A stretch of DNA of 43,871 nucleotides from Verrucomicrobiota bacterium. Lineage in GTDB: Bacteria > Verrucomicrobiota > Verrucomicrobiia > Chthoniobacterales > UBA10450. The notes beneath the pieces were generated by a model. It ran no database searches, was not told where the DNA came from, and was given only the letters and a program-made list of their open reading frames with translations. Location of the stretch: assembly GCA_003219175.1 (NCBI GenBank), contig QHPU01000066.1, positions 1 through 43,871 on the forward strand, written 5' to 3'. This document shows positions 18,468 to 26,514 of the stretch, piece after piece (the first letter of the stretch is position 1; each line of letters starts with the position of its first letter). The translations under genes and the position numbers were made by a program.

Positions 18468-18734
18468 ATGCGGGATATCAAGCTGTCAGGGCGCGAAGCA
18501 GCAGTGGTTCGTGCGATTGGTTTTGCCGAATCGATGCTAGGCGCGGAGATTTTAGACTCAACACGAATGGAGCCTGAGGACGTGGGCGATACCCTCAACG
18601 GCTTGATTGCGGCCGGCTTCATCGAAACGATTCCCTATGCGGAACAGGTCGATCTAGCGGAAATGCCTACGACCGCCTTCGAAGTAAATCCAGCTTACGT
18701 CCACGAACTGCGTGTCGCCATCTCCCGGCGCTAG
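18468..18734 (+). CDS. Small conserved protein, winged-helix-like, 88 aa
   Basis: An 88-residue soluble protein. The pattern GREAAVVRAIGFAESMLGAEIL, DDVGDTLNGLIAAGFIET (quoted approximately; the sequence has PEDVGDTL) and a beta-hairpin-like FEVNPAYV end resembles a small winged helix, two helices and a wing. I do not recognise a named family. It could be a DNA-binding regulator or a structural adaptor; neither is shown. Start ATG 18468 follows a 97-bp gap after the epimerase-like gene. It ends 9 bp before the convergent ABC ATPase gene. Confidence 0.55.
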   Translation: MRDIKLSGREAAVVRAIGFAESMLGAEILDSTRMEPEDVGDTLNGLIAAGFIETIPYAEQVDLAEMPTTAFEVNPAYVHELRVAISRR

Positions 18735-18743
18735 AGCGTTTTT

Positions 18744-19748
18744 CTAAATCGCAGCCGGCATTGCCGACTCGCGTGTTCGTCGTTCCCCAAACAACTGACG
18801 AATTACATCTTCGATCGGCATTTCCTGAACATTAATGTCGCTTACGTCACACGCGGCCAATAAACGCCGCGCCGTTTCCGTGACGTGCGCGCGCGGTACC
18901 TTCAGTTGCACCGATACCGGTGTCTGCGATACGACCTCACCGAACTCACTCAAATCACGTTTCGATTCCCCGCTAAATGTCAGGCTGATGACTTTGTCGC
19001 CGGAAAAACGATCGATGATGTCGTCGAGCGGGCCGTCGAAGAAAATCTTTCCGTGATCGATGATCATCACTCGGTCGCACAACTCCGCGATGTCCTGCAT
19101 GTAATGACTGGTGAGCAGGGTGACAATGCGATGCTCGGAATTGTAGATCCGCAAAAATTCGCGCACCCGTTTCTGACTAACGACATCGAGACCGATCGTC
19201 GGTTCATCCAGAAACAGCACTTTCGGTTCGTGAATCAGCGCGCTGATCAATTCCATCTTCATTCGCTCGCCCAACGATAGCTCGCGCACCATCACGTTCA
19301 TTTTGTCGGTGACTTCGAGTAGCTCGCTCAAGCCGTCGACAACTTTTTTGAAACGATCGCGATCAATAGCGTAAATCGCACGGTTGAGTTCGAGCGATTC
19401 CTGCGCCGGTAAATCCCACCACAGTGCGTTCTTCTGTCCCATGAGTAAACTGAATTGCCGCTTCATTTCGTTCCGCCGTTCCCATGGAACAAACCCCAGC
19501 ACGCGCGCGTCGCCCGACGTCGGATTCAACAATCCGGACAACATTTTCAACACCGTCGTTTTGCCCGCACCATTTGGTCCGAGGAATCCAACTAATTCGC
19601 CTTCCTCGATCTGAAAGCTCACCGCATCGGCTGCGCGCGTCTCATCGTATCGCCGCCGCACCAGTCCCTTAACCGCTCCAAGCAATCCGCTCTCCTTACG
19701 GTAGGTGCGGTAAACCTTGGTTAAGTCGCGCGCTTCGATTGTGGGCAT
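18744..19748 (-). CDS. ABC transporter ATP-binding protein
   Basis: A 334-aa ABC-2-type ATPase. Walker A is GPNGAGKTT at 57-65, the Q-loop is in SLLMGQKNALWWDLP, the signature is LSLGERMKME, Walker B is VLFLDEPTIGLD, and the H-loop is LLTSHYM. The C-terminal 80 residues form the extra domain typical of DrrA/YhaQ/viologen-type exporters. Start ATG 19746-19748 gives MPTIEARDLTKVY; a longer frame from 19790 has no family similarity. No permease gene lies next to it: dxs is upstream and a convergent small gene is downstream. It should therefore energise a permease encoded elsewhere, or be an orphan. Confidence 0.88.
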   Translation of the reverse strand: MPTIEARDLTKVYRTYRKESGLLGAVKGLVRRRYDETRAADAVSFQIEEGELVGFLGPNGAGKTTVLKMLSGLLNPTSGDARVLGFVPWERRNEMKRQFSLLMGQKNALWWDLPAQESLELNRAIYAIDRDRFKKVVDGLSELLEVTDKMNVMVRELSLGERMKMELISALIHEPKVLFLDEPTIGLDVVSQKRVREFLRIYNSEHRIVTLLTSHYMQDIAELCDRVMIIDHGKIFFDGPLDDIIDRFSGDKVISLTFSGESKRDLSEFGEVVSQTPVSVQLKVPRAHVTETARRLLAACDVSDINVQEMPIEDVIRQLFGERRTRESAMPAAI

Positions 19749-19848
19749 GGCGTACTTATGTCTTGTTCTATGAGATTTAGAAACGCGCAAGCCCGACTAA
19801 GGTAATTCGGGGATTCTTCGCGTCTTTTGTAGACCCGTGCGAGGTGTG

Positions 19849-21768
19849 CTACGCCGCGCTCGATTTCGCCGCCGGTTTCTTTCGCAGCAACGGCAACACC
19901 TTTTCCACCAGCGCGTCGGCAGTAATGCCATGCTTCTTGCGCAGGATCGGAACGCCGCCGTGCTCGATGAATTCATCGGGCCAACCAATGCGCACAATCG
20001 GGGTATTAATTCTCTGCGAATACAGATGCTCCATCACGGCGCAGCCAAAACCGTTATGCAGAACATGATCTTCAATCGTCGCAATAACCTCCACGCTCCG
20101 GGCAAAGAACTCGAGCGTCCCGGTATCCAGCGGTTTGATCCAGCGCGGATTGATCAGCGCCACGGAAATTCCTTTCTCCTGCAGTTTCCTGGCCGCTTCC
20201 TCCGCCATCTCAAACATGTTGCCGAGTCCGAAGATCGCGACCTCGCGTCCGTGTTGCACCACCTCGGCCTTACCGATCTCGAGCAGTTTCGGCTCCGATT
20301 TTGGCTTCGCGCCCGTGCCCGCCCCGCGCGGATAACGGATTGCAATCGGACCGGCATGGTAATTCGCCATCGTCCAAAGCATGTCCACGAATTCGTCTTC
20401 GTTCTTTGGCTGCATATGCACCCAGTTCGGGATGTGACGCAGATAACCAATGTCGAATAAACCGTGGTGCGTCGGTCCGTCGTCGCCACTCAATCCCGCG
20501 CGATCCATGCAAAGCGCGATATTTAGTTTTTGAATGCCCATGTCGTGAATCGCCATGTCGTAGGCGCGTTGGAAAAAAGTCGAATAAATTGCGAGGAACG
20601 GTTTCAATCCCTGTGTCGCCAGCCCGCAGGCGAACAGCGCCGCGTGCTCCTCCGCAATTCCCACATCAAAATAACGGTCCGGATGCGCCGCCTGGAAAAA
20701 GCCGAGCCCGGTCCCGCTCGGCATCGCCGCCGTGATGGCGACGATCTTTTTGTTGGAATCGGCAAATTTTGCCAGCGTTTTCCCGATGATTTCCGAATAG
20801 GTCGGCGTCGGCGTCGGCGCGGTTTCGCCCGTCTCCAGTTTGTATTTTCCGAGCCCGTGGAACTTGTCCGGCTTGGCCAGCGCCGGCTCGTAGCCTTTCC
20901 CTTTTTTCGTTAGAATGTGCAGGATCACCGGTTCTGCCTGCGTTTTCAAAAACTCAAACGTTTTGATCAGCAGCGGAATATCATGCCCATCGATCGGCCC
21001 GTAGTAATGCAGCCCAAACTCTTCGAAAATTACGCTCGGCACCAACAAACCCTTCACCCCTTCCTCGAATTTGTGCGCCAGATGAACCGCGCTTTTGCCG
21101 CCAACTGCTTTGATGAATCGGCGCGCTTTTTCGTGCAGCCCCGCATACATCGGATGGGTGGTAATGGCGTTAAAATAGGAAGCGATCGCGCCCACATTCT
21201 TCGCGATCGACCACTCGTTATCGTTCAGCACGACAATGAACCGTTTCGTCTGCGATTTGGCGTTGTTAAGCGCTTCGTAACTGATCCCGCAGGTAAACGC
21301 CGCGTCACCCGCCACCACCACGACATGTTCGTCGTCCGCGCCCCGCAAGTCGCGGCCTACCGCCATTCCCAGTCCGGCCGATAACGCCGTCCCGGCGTGG
21401 CCCGCGCCGTAGCAGTCGTGTTCGCTTTCGGTGCGCAGCAAAAATCCGTTGAGTCCCTCGTACTGCCGCATGGTATGAATGCGGTCGAGCCGGCCGGTAA
21501 ACATCTTATGGACGTACCCTTGATGGCTGACGTCAAAAACGAGCCGGTCTTTCGGCGTGTTGAAAACGCGATGGAGCGCGATCGTTAGTTCTACCACGCC
21601 GAGATTGGGTCCAAGATGTCCGCCGGTTTGCGACAAAACCTGGATGAGCTTGTCGCGCACTTCTTGCGCCAGCTGCGGCAGATCCTGTTCCCGGATGGCT
21701 TTGATATCATCCGGCCCGCGGATGCCGCCGAGTAAACTGCCGCCGTTTTTAGAAGAGTCTGACGTCAT
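19849..21768 (-). CDS. dxs: 1-deoxy-D-xylulose-5-phosphate synthase
   Basis: A 639-aa thiamine-diphosphate enzyme condensing pyruvate and glyceraldehyde-3-phosphate, the first step of the MEP isoprenoid pathway. The N-terminal TPP domain has HLGPNLGVVELTIALH near 52-67, FDVSHQGYVHKMFTGR near 80-95 and the TPP/metal motif VAGDAAFTCGISYEALNNAK near 153-172. The Pyr domain has EEHAALFACGLATQG near 375, and MDRAGLSGDDGPTHHGLFD near 420. The transketolase C domain is at the end. The start MTSDSSKNGG overlaps the xseB stop by 20 bp, so the two genes are translated as a unit. Confidence 0.95.
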   Translation of the reverse strand: MTSDSSKNGGSLLGGIRGPDDIKAIREQDLPQLAQEVRDKLIQVLSQTGGHLGPNLGVVELTIALHRVFNTPKDRLVFDVSHQGYVHKMFTGRLDRIHTMRQYEGLNGFLLRTESEHDCYGAGHAGTALSAGLGMAVGRDLRGADDEHVVVVAGDAAFTCGISYEALNNAKSQTKRFIVVLNDNEWSIAKNVGAIASYFNAITTHPMYAGLHEKARRFIKAVGGKSAVHLAHKFEEGVKGLLVPSVIFEEFGLHYYGPIDGHDIPLLIKTFEFLKTQAEPVILHILTKKGKGYEPALAKPDKFHGLGKYKLETGETAPTPTPTYSEIIGKTLAKFADSNKKIVAITAAMPSGTGLGFFQAAHPDRYFDVGIAEEHAALFACGLATQGLKPFLAIYSTFFQRAYDMAIHDMGIQKLNIALCMDRAGLSGDDGPTHHGLFDIGYLRHIPNWVHMQPKNEDEFVDMLWTMANYHAGPIAIRYPRGAGTGAKPKSEPKLLEIGKAEVVQHGREVAIFGLGNMFEMAEEAARKLQEKGISVALINPRWIKPLDTGTLEFFARSVEVIATIEDHVLHNGFGCAVMEHLYSQRINTPIVRIGWPDEFIEHGGVPILRKKHGITADALVEKVLPLLRKKPAAKSSAA

Positions 21769-22054
21769 CGTTCTCCTTCATTGAATCCGTAACTGGCGAT
21801 GCAATTGGCGGTTCCGTCGCCGCAAAGTCTTTCACCGAAGCCTTGCCCGCATGATCGCGCGTGATGATCTGGATTTTTTGTTCGGCCTGCGCCAGACGGT
21901 CCTGACACACTTTCACCAATTTCATTCCTTCCTCATAACGTACCAGCAAATCTTCCAGTAGCATCTTCCCCGATTCCATTTCTTCCACGATTTTTTCCAA
22001 CCGCTCCATCGCGGTTTCGAAACTAATCTCCGCCTTTTTCGCAGGACTGGCCAT
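21749..22054 (-). CDS. xseB: Exodeoxyribonuclease VII small subunit
   Basis: A 101-aa protein. The XseB core is ISFETAMERLEKIVEEMESG (about 10-29), followed by the second helix LEDLLVRYEEGMKLVKVCQD and LAQAEQKIQII, giving the antiparallel helical hairpin that binds XseA. The C-terminal 30 residues are an extra variable tail. It forms the nuclease that cuts single-stranded DNA into oligonucleotides; the large subunit gene is not in this window. I choose MASPAKKAE at 22052-22054; an upstream ATG at 22075 would add seven residues. It precedes and overlaps dxs, an arrangement common in bacteria. Confidence 0.88.
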   Translation of the reverse strand: MASPAKKAEISFETAMERLEKIVEEMESGKMLLEDLLVRYEEGMKLVKVCQDRLAQAEQKIQIITRDHAGKASVKDFAATEPPIASPVTDSMKENDDVRLF

Positions 22055-22188
22055 GGCAAACGTGGAATTAAGCATAGTGCCGCGTAGAAAAAAGCCCGAC
22101 TTCAAGTGACACTGTTCTCGCGCTAATTTATGGGGCGAGTGCTCCGTTTGCCGCTGAAAAAGGTTGCGAATCGCGGCGGCGACCCATG

Positions 22189-22205
22189 TTCGGCATCTTG
22201 CCGAA
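22189..22205. repeat. REP-like mini-hairpin
   Basis: TTCGGCA-tct-TGCCGAA, a perfect 7-bp stem with the same TCT loop as the copies at 12126 and 12817. It lies alone in the 200-bp gap between divergent xseB and a TPR gene; no other structure is clear there. Confidence 0.55.
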
Positions 22206-22305
22206 AGGATCTGTGTTAGGGGCGCTGGAACTTGAGCTTACTTCTTGGTCCCGAAACCCCTACGGATCCCTTTCGCAATTGAAAATCTGCCGTAGTGAGT
22301 AGGGA

Positions 22306-23193
22306 ATGAAAGCGTGGTGGTTACCGATCGCTGGCGCGACCATGTTCGCGATCAATCCATCCGGCCAAAGTGCGCTGGATGAGCGAATGAGAACACCCGC
22401 CAGGCCGGATCCAAATGATACTGCCGGTCCGGCTCGGACTGCCCAGGGGGTCCTGATCGAAACGAGTAGTAGCCTCGGCAGCGGTATCGGCGCCGAACTC
22501 ATGGGGGACTACAGAGAAGCTGTTATGCTTCTAACCCGGGCGATTGAAGAGGAGCACGACGCTATGAAACTGGCATTGGCTCGCCGATTTCGCGGGCTGT
22601 CTTACAAGCATCTTGGTCGGCGCGATGAAGCTCTTCACGACTTTCTCGAAGTCATTCGTCTTCAACCGCAGCTTGATCTCGGCTACTACAACGCCGGCGT
22701 CATTTACAATCTGCAGAGCCGTTACAAAGACGCTATCGACATGATGACGCGCTCGATTCAATTGCAAAAGGATAATCGAGGTCTGGCGAGACGCCGAAGT
22801 GAACGCGGCAACGCTTACTTTCATCTCGGGGACTTCAAACGCGCCCACGCCGACTTCGTTGCCGCAGTGCGACTCGATCCGCGCGACCCTGATGTGGTCA
22901 ATAATGTTGCCTGGTTTCGTGCTACTTGTCCGGAGGCACGTTTCCGCAACGGAAAGGAAGCGGTGGAGTTGGCAACGCGCGCCTGCACGCTCGAAAACTG
23001 GAAGGACGCCGATGGAATCGACACCCTTGCCGCCGCCTATGCCGAGATCGGCAATTTCGCCGAAGCCGAACGTTACCAACAAAAAGCCATGGCCCTTTTA
23101 TCCGAAGACGAAGCGTTGCGCCCCAAGTTTCGGGAACGTTTAGCACAATATCGCGCCAAGCAACCTGTCCGTCAGGAAATTAGTCGAGGCTGA
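22306..23193 (+). CDS. Tetratricopeptide-repeat protein, probably exported
   Basis: A 295-aa protein with a short hydrophobic N-terminus (MKAWWLPIAGATMFAI) that could be a weak signal peptide. Four to five TPR units run from about residue 65 to 285: YREAVMLLTRAIEEEHDAMK, RFRGLSYKHLGRRDEALHDF, LDLGYYNAGVIYNLQSRYKD, RGNAYFHLGDFKRAHADF and AYAEIGNFAEAERYQQKAM. TPRs mediate protein contacts; no catalytic domain is present. A role in envelope assembly or secretion is only a guess. ATG 22306 is the first start in the frame. Confidence 0.75.
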   Translation: MKAWWLPIAGATMFAINPSGQSALDERMRTPARPDPNDTAGPARTAQGVLIETSSSLGSGIGAELMGDYREAVMLLTRAIEEEHDAMKLALARRFRGLSYKHLGRRDEALHDFLEVIRLQPQLDLGYYNAGVIYNLQSRYKDAIDMMTRSIQLQKDNRGLARRRSERGNAYFHLGDFKRAHADFVAAVRLDPRDPDVVNNVAWFRATCPEARFRNGKEAVELATRACTLENWKDADGIDTLAAAYAEIGNFAEAERYQQKAMALLSEDEALRPKFRERLAQYRAKQPVRQEISRG

Positions 23194-23238
23194 CGCGTTT
23201 GCGCGATCTTCCTGATCACTGACAACTGTGGTGGTTGA

Positions 23239-23781
23239 TTAGAGACTACGAGTAATCGTATACTCGAAGCAATTGCGAGGAGCTGACGAGATGTTCGGGT
23301 GAACTAAAAATTCGTGCAGAATCCGCTCTCGAACGAAGCCGGCCTTTTCCAGTGCTCGAGCAGAGGAATAGTTTTCGATATCACAGGCCGCGGAAACGCG
23401 TGAGACCCACGGCTCGGTAAAAGCCCACTCGACTACTGCACCGATTGCTTCCGGCATATAACCATTGCCCCAATGAGGACACGCGAGAAGGAAACCGAGA
23501 TTGAACCCATTATTCTCTGGCCGCGCCGCGATCGACCCGATCATCTCGTCAGTGTCGTTGGTAAAAAGAAACCAGCAAAATCCTTCCTGCCTTTCCCATG
23601 CTGTTAAGAAACGATCGATCACCGCCTCCGTTTCGGCGATGTTGGCATGTGGGCGCCACATTAAATAACGAGTGACCGCCGGGTCTTGCGCATATGCTGT
23701 GAACATTAGCGATGCGTCGGTCGCCCGTGGCTTGCGTAATAGCAGCCGCGTGGTGTGGATTTCATCGGGAGCTGGGATCAA
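23239..23781 (-). CDS. GNAT-family N-acetyltransferase (RimJ/RimL-like)
   Basis: A 180-aa acetyltransferase. RLLLRKPRATDASLMFTAYA starts the RimJ-type fold. GFNLGFLLACPHWGNGYMPE near 110-128 contains motif A, where acetyl-CoA binds through the usual W-GNGYM loop. VSAACDIENYSSARALEKAG near 138-157 is motif B, with FVRERIL next. The target is probably an N-terminal amine or a small molecule; not assignable. It begins at ATG 23779-23781 within a good start context. It is separated from the cupin gene by a repeat-like gap. Confidence 0.85.
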   Translation of the reverse strand: MIPAPDEIHTTRLLLRKPRATDASLMFTAYAQDPAVTRYLMWRPHANIAETEAVIDRFLTAWERQEGFCWFLFTNDTDEMIGSIAARPENNGFNLGFLLACPHWGNGYMPEAIGAVVEWAFTEPWVSRVSAACDIENYSSARALEKAGFVRERILHEFLVHPNISSAPRNCFEYTITRSL

Positions 23782-23830
23782 AGTTACGTTACTCCATTAC
23801 TTCGCTTGGCTCTTTGCTCTTCGCCCTTAG

Positions 23831-23934
23831 CCCTTGTTGGGCGTTGGGAGTTTGGCGTTGGATGTTGAGCCTTGAGCGTTGAGCGTTTGCTTTTAGCTTC
23901 CCCGCTTCAACCCTTCAGCGTCTTAATCGGCTTC
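23831..23934. repeat. GTTG-rich dispersed repeat, copy 1
   Basis: A run of related units (GCGTTGGGAGTTTGGCGTTG, GATGTTGAGCCTTGAGCGTT, GAGCG) followed by CGCTTCAACCCTTCAGCGTC, which is partly its inverse complement and could fold. The 157-bp gap between an acetyltransferase and a cupin gene is nearly filled by it. A similar element lies at 24386-24430. Confidence 0.4.
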
Positions 23935-23939
23935 ATTTC

Positions 23940-24323
23940 TCACCCCTCGTCCCCGGTCGGCACAATGCCGGCATTTTCCACCATCAAAACAACGGCTCGT
24001 TCCGGCGCAAGAGTGCGATGCACAAAACCTTTCGGGACTACAAATCCCTCCTGCGGCCTCAGGTCCACTGAGCGATCTTCAAGCTCTATGATAAAACGAC
24101 CTTCCAGCACAAAGAAGAACTCGTCGTCGCGATCGTGTTTGTGCCAGTGATACTCACCCTGCATCACTCCAAGGCGAACGACCGAATCGTTCACTTTGCA
24201 CAGTGTTTGGTTGTACCACTTGTCTTTGCAGGCTTTCACCAACGACGGAACATCCACCAAAGTTAGCGCCGGAAATTTGATGTCCAGAAATGTCGCGTAC
24301 GGATACGATTTCGTTTCACTCAT
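23940..24323 (-). CDS. Cupin-domain protein
   Basis: A 127-aa single cupin. Motif 1 is GEYHWHKHDRDDEFFFVLEG (about 56-75), providing two His and a Glu for the metal. Motif 2 is PQEGFVVPKGFVHRTLAP with the third His near residue 103. Such stand-alone cupins bind a metal and small ligands; reaction unknown. Start MSETKSYPY at 24323. It is flanked on both sides by the GTTG-rich repeats, suggesting a mobile or duplicated context, though no recombination site is seen. Confidence 0.78.
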   Translation of the reverse strand: MSETKSYPYATFLDIKFPALTLVDVPSLVKACKDKWYNQTLCKVNDSVVRLGVMQGEYHWHKHDRDDEFFFVLEGRFIIELEDRSVDLRPQEGFVVPKGFVHRTLAPERAVVLMVENAGIVPTGDEG

Positions 24324-24385
24324 AAAGATTTGTGGTCAAGGTGTGATTCGGTGGAAACCTTTGATATCAAGCGATGCTGGTGTAA

Positions 24386-24430
24386 TTGAGCGTTGGACCT
24401 TGACCCCGCTTCAACTGTTCAACGCTTTAA
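24386..24430. repeat. GTTG-rich dispersed repeat, copy 2
   Basis: TTGAGCGTTGGACCTTGACC followed by CGCTTCAACTGTTCAACGCT; the ends GAGCGTTG and CAACGCTT pair imperfectly. It matches the copy at 23831-23934 in order and content. Confidence 0.38.
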
Positions 24431-24446
24431 CGATCTCCTTTTGGTT

Positions 24447-25397
24447 TCAAGGCGTCGGCAAGATCCTGCCGTATTCGGAAGTCTTGCCGCGCATTGCGAA
24501 GTAGTGGTACGCTTCCCGAGCAACGTCACTGATTGCCCGCTCGGCCGCTCGCTCGTCACTCGCATAAGCGGTCATCACACTGATGGCAAATGGCCGGTTT
24601 GCTGAAAAGACTATACCCGAATCAGTGCGAACGCCTTCCAGTTCACCGGGTTTGTTTGCTACCTGAACACCGTCAGGTAGGTCTCGCGGGATATAGCTCG
24701 GTTTTAACGTCGATAACTGCTTGATTAGCTGCTTGGTCGAATCCGCTTTTAAGACTTTCCCTTTGTAGATCGCTTCGAGCAATTGCACCATTTCGTGTGG
24801 AGTCGCCACATTCTCATCACCACGTTGAGCCGCCGTGACATCCATCATTTTTCGGCGCAACATCGTCTTGGTCAGACCAAGTCCACGCAGGGTAGCGTTG
24901 ACGTTGTCTTTGCCGATGCGGTCAATCAGGACATTGGCTGCGGTATTATCGCTCACCGCGACCATAAATTGAGCCAGGTCGCGATTCGTCACTCGTGTCA
25001 CACCCGCACTCAACCCGCCCATTACTCGACTGTCTTCGACCAGGTCCTTCGGATCGACTGTATAGAGGTCGTCCAGTGTCGCCTTGCCCTTTGCTCCAGC
25101 CCGTGCTTGCTCGTCCTGATGATATAGTTCGAGCAAAATCGGGAGCTTGATCGAGCTCGCGGCGGGAAACACGTGCTCAGCGTTGCGCAACAAAGCGGGC
25201 CGCCCGTCGGTAAGATCGACGATGGCAATACCCATCACGCCATCAAACCGCATCGCGATTTCATCGATCCGCAACTCAAGCTTTTTACAGAGCAAATCGC
25301 TACCGCTATCGGTCGGTGCAGGCTTGTCTTCCCCGAAAGCGCTGATCCCGACCGTCGCAGTGACGATAAAGAAGGCGGCTGTCGTGAAGCGCCACAC
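24447..25397 (-). CDS. Class A beta-lactamase-like serine hydrolase, exported
   Basis: A serine hydrolase of the class A beta-lactamase fold (beta-lactamase2 type). From the chosen start the Ser-x-x-Lys is SSIK at 81-84, SDN is at 149-151 and the third motif is KPG at 249-251 instead of KTG/KSG. The omega-loop region (RRKMMDVTAAQRGDENVATP) lacks the canonical E-x-x-L-N holding Glu166. That makes true beta-lactamase activity doubtful; a PBP-like or other peptidase/esterase role is possible. A hydrophobic segment (TTAAFFIVTATVGISA) acts as signal peptide. I choose GTG 25397, just before it; the frame is open to a GTG at 25559 and to an ATG near 25511, so the start is uncertain. Confidence 0.7.
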   Translation of the reverse strand: MWRFTTAAFFIVTATVGISAFGEDKPAPTDSGSDLLCKKLELRIDEIAMRFDGVMGIAIVDLTDGRPALLRNAEHVFPAASSIKLPILLELYHQDEQARAGAKGKATLDDLYTVDPKDLVEDSRVMGGLSAGVTRVTNRDLAQFMVAVSDNTAANVLIDRIGKDNVNATLRGLGLTKTMLRRKMMDVTAAQRGDENVATPHEMVQLLEAIYKGKVLKADSTKQLIKQLSTLKPSYIPRDLPDGVQVANKPGELEGVRTDSGIVFSANRPFAISVMTAYASDERAAERAISDVAREAYHYFAMRGKTSEYGRILPTP

Positions 25398-25530
25398 AGC
25401 GCTGCTGTTCTTGCGCCTGCCGTCGCGCCTGAAATTAGAGATCTTTGAATCTGTAATTAAGCGTACGTTGGCGTAGTGATTAATCACGTGAGCGATGCAT
25501 GCGTTTGGCATTGAATGTTGGACGTTGCGA

Positions 25531-25854
25531 TTAGGCCGATGCTTTCGACTGTCGGGCACGAATCACCAACCAAATCTTCCGCGCGACGAGTAGCACGGCC
25601 AAACTCAGGATCGCCACTCCATATCCAAATAGCTGATTCGCACCGAGCCATACCGCGACGCCAATGACGGCGAAGAATGCCCCTGCATACATCCAGAGTC
25701 CCGAAAGAAGGATAGCCGGAAAGGCGATATATCGAACAACGGAGGCGTAATTTGGAAGTTCTGCAAACGGACTATAAATGTAACCGATTATTGGAATGCT
25801 AAAGATAAGGTGAATCGAGCGAAGAGTCGCACGTCTGGTGGCATTGCTAATCAT
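25531..25854 (-). CDS. Small membrane protein, 107 aa
   Basis: A 107-aa protein with three to four hydrophobic spans (about 12-28, 40-58, 60-75, 78-95) and a basic end. It has no recognisable motif. Its start ATG overlaps the stop of the upstream YdeI-like gene by four bases (ATGA), so the two are probably translated together. Its own stop TAA falls in GCCTAATC on the minus strand (25526-25533), which looks like an attC R'' core with one change. That hints at an old cassette boundary, but no second half of a site is clear. Confidence 0.6.
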   Translation of the reverse strand: MISNATRRATLRSIHLIFSIPIIGYIYSPFAELPNYASVVRYIAFPAILLSGLWMYAGAFFAVIGVAVWLGANQLFGYGVAILSLAVLLVARKIWLVIRARQSKASA

Positions 25855-26435
25855 TCAATCCCTTTTCCCTTGAGAATTTGCGAAATACATTTCTCAATCC
25901 TCGACACTCGAGTTTTGGACTGTTTGGCTCCAGAAAAATAAAGGAGGTATCCTCTTTGCCGTCCAGGTGTCAATGCATCAAAAGCAGTTCTCAGGGCAGG
26001 AGTTGCGTGCAATTTATTTTGAAATTCTTCAGGAACTTTGAATTCTGACGTCTTTTTATAGTTCACTTCCAAACCGGCTTTTTCTATTTCAATGGCTTCT
26101 TTGATATAGGCTTTCAAAACTGGCTCCATCTTCACTATTTCGCGAACACTCGTGAACCGAATTTGGCGTGCCGCCTGCACGTTCTCCGTTTGTTGGATTA
26201 AGATGCCCTTGGCGTCCTTTAACAAAGCACCCTTCATAAACAGAAGCGCGCAGTAATCCTTAAATCCATGTATTAGAACGACGTTGCTTTGCTGAAACCT
26301 GTAACAAGGTTTACCCCACTTCAATTCTTCCGTCAGCCCACAGTCGAGGATGATCGTTCGCAGTTTCCTAACTTGTTCTTGCCACCTTTTGGCTTTACTA
26401 AAAAAGAAATCAACCTTGGGATTTCGTCTGTTCAT
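25851..26435 (-). CDS. YdeI-like/DUF1801 protein
   Basis: A 194-aa protein of the YdeI group. The N-terminal DUF1801 part has KRWQEQVRKLRTIILDCGLT, LKWGKPCYRFQQSNVVLIHG and FKDYCALLFMKGALLKD. The C-terminal OmdA-type segment has ALTPGRQRGYLLYFSGAKQS and TRVSRIEKCISQIL. Family members are linked to stress survival, but biochemistry is not established. I choose MNRRNPKVDFFF at 26433-26435; the longer open frame to 26744 shares DNA with the end of the FAD-oxidase gene. It is coupled to the small membrane protein by ATGA overlap. Confidence 0.8.
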   Translation of the reverse strand: MNRRNPKVDFFFSKAKRWQEQVRKLRTIILDCGLTEELKWGKPCYRFQQSNVVLIHGFKDYCALLFMKGALLKDAKGILIQQTENVQAARQIRFTSVREIVKMEPVLKAYIKEAIEIEKAGLEVNYKKTSEFKVPEEFQNKLHATPALRTAFDALTPGRQRGYLLYFSGAKQSKTRVSRIEKCISQILKGKGIE

Positions 26436-26514
26436 TCTGTCGAGACGTCGAACTATCTTGATCGGTGTGTAAATCTGGTTATTGGCGACGCCCGCATGAC
26501 CTATTGCAATTAAT

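Noticed and set aside
25398-25559. Longer start for the beta-lactamase-like protein
   Set aside because: Would place 54 polar residues ahead of the signal peptide and overlap the preceding gene; kept only as an alternative because no clear ribosome-binding site decides.
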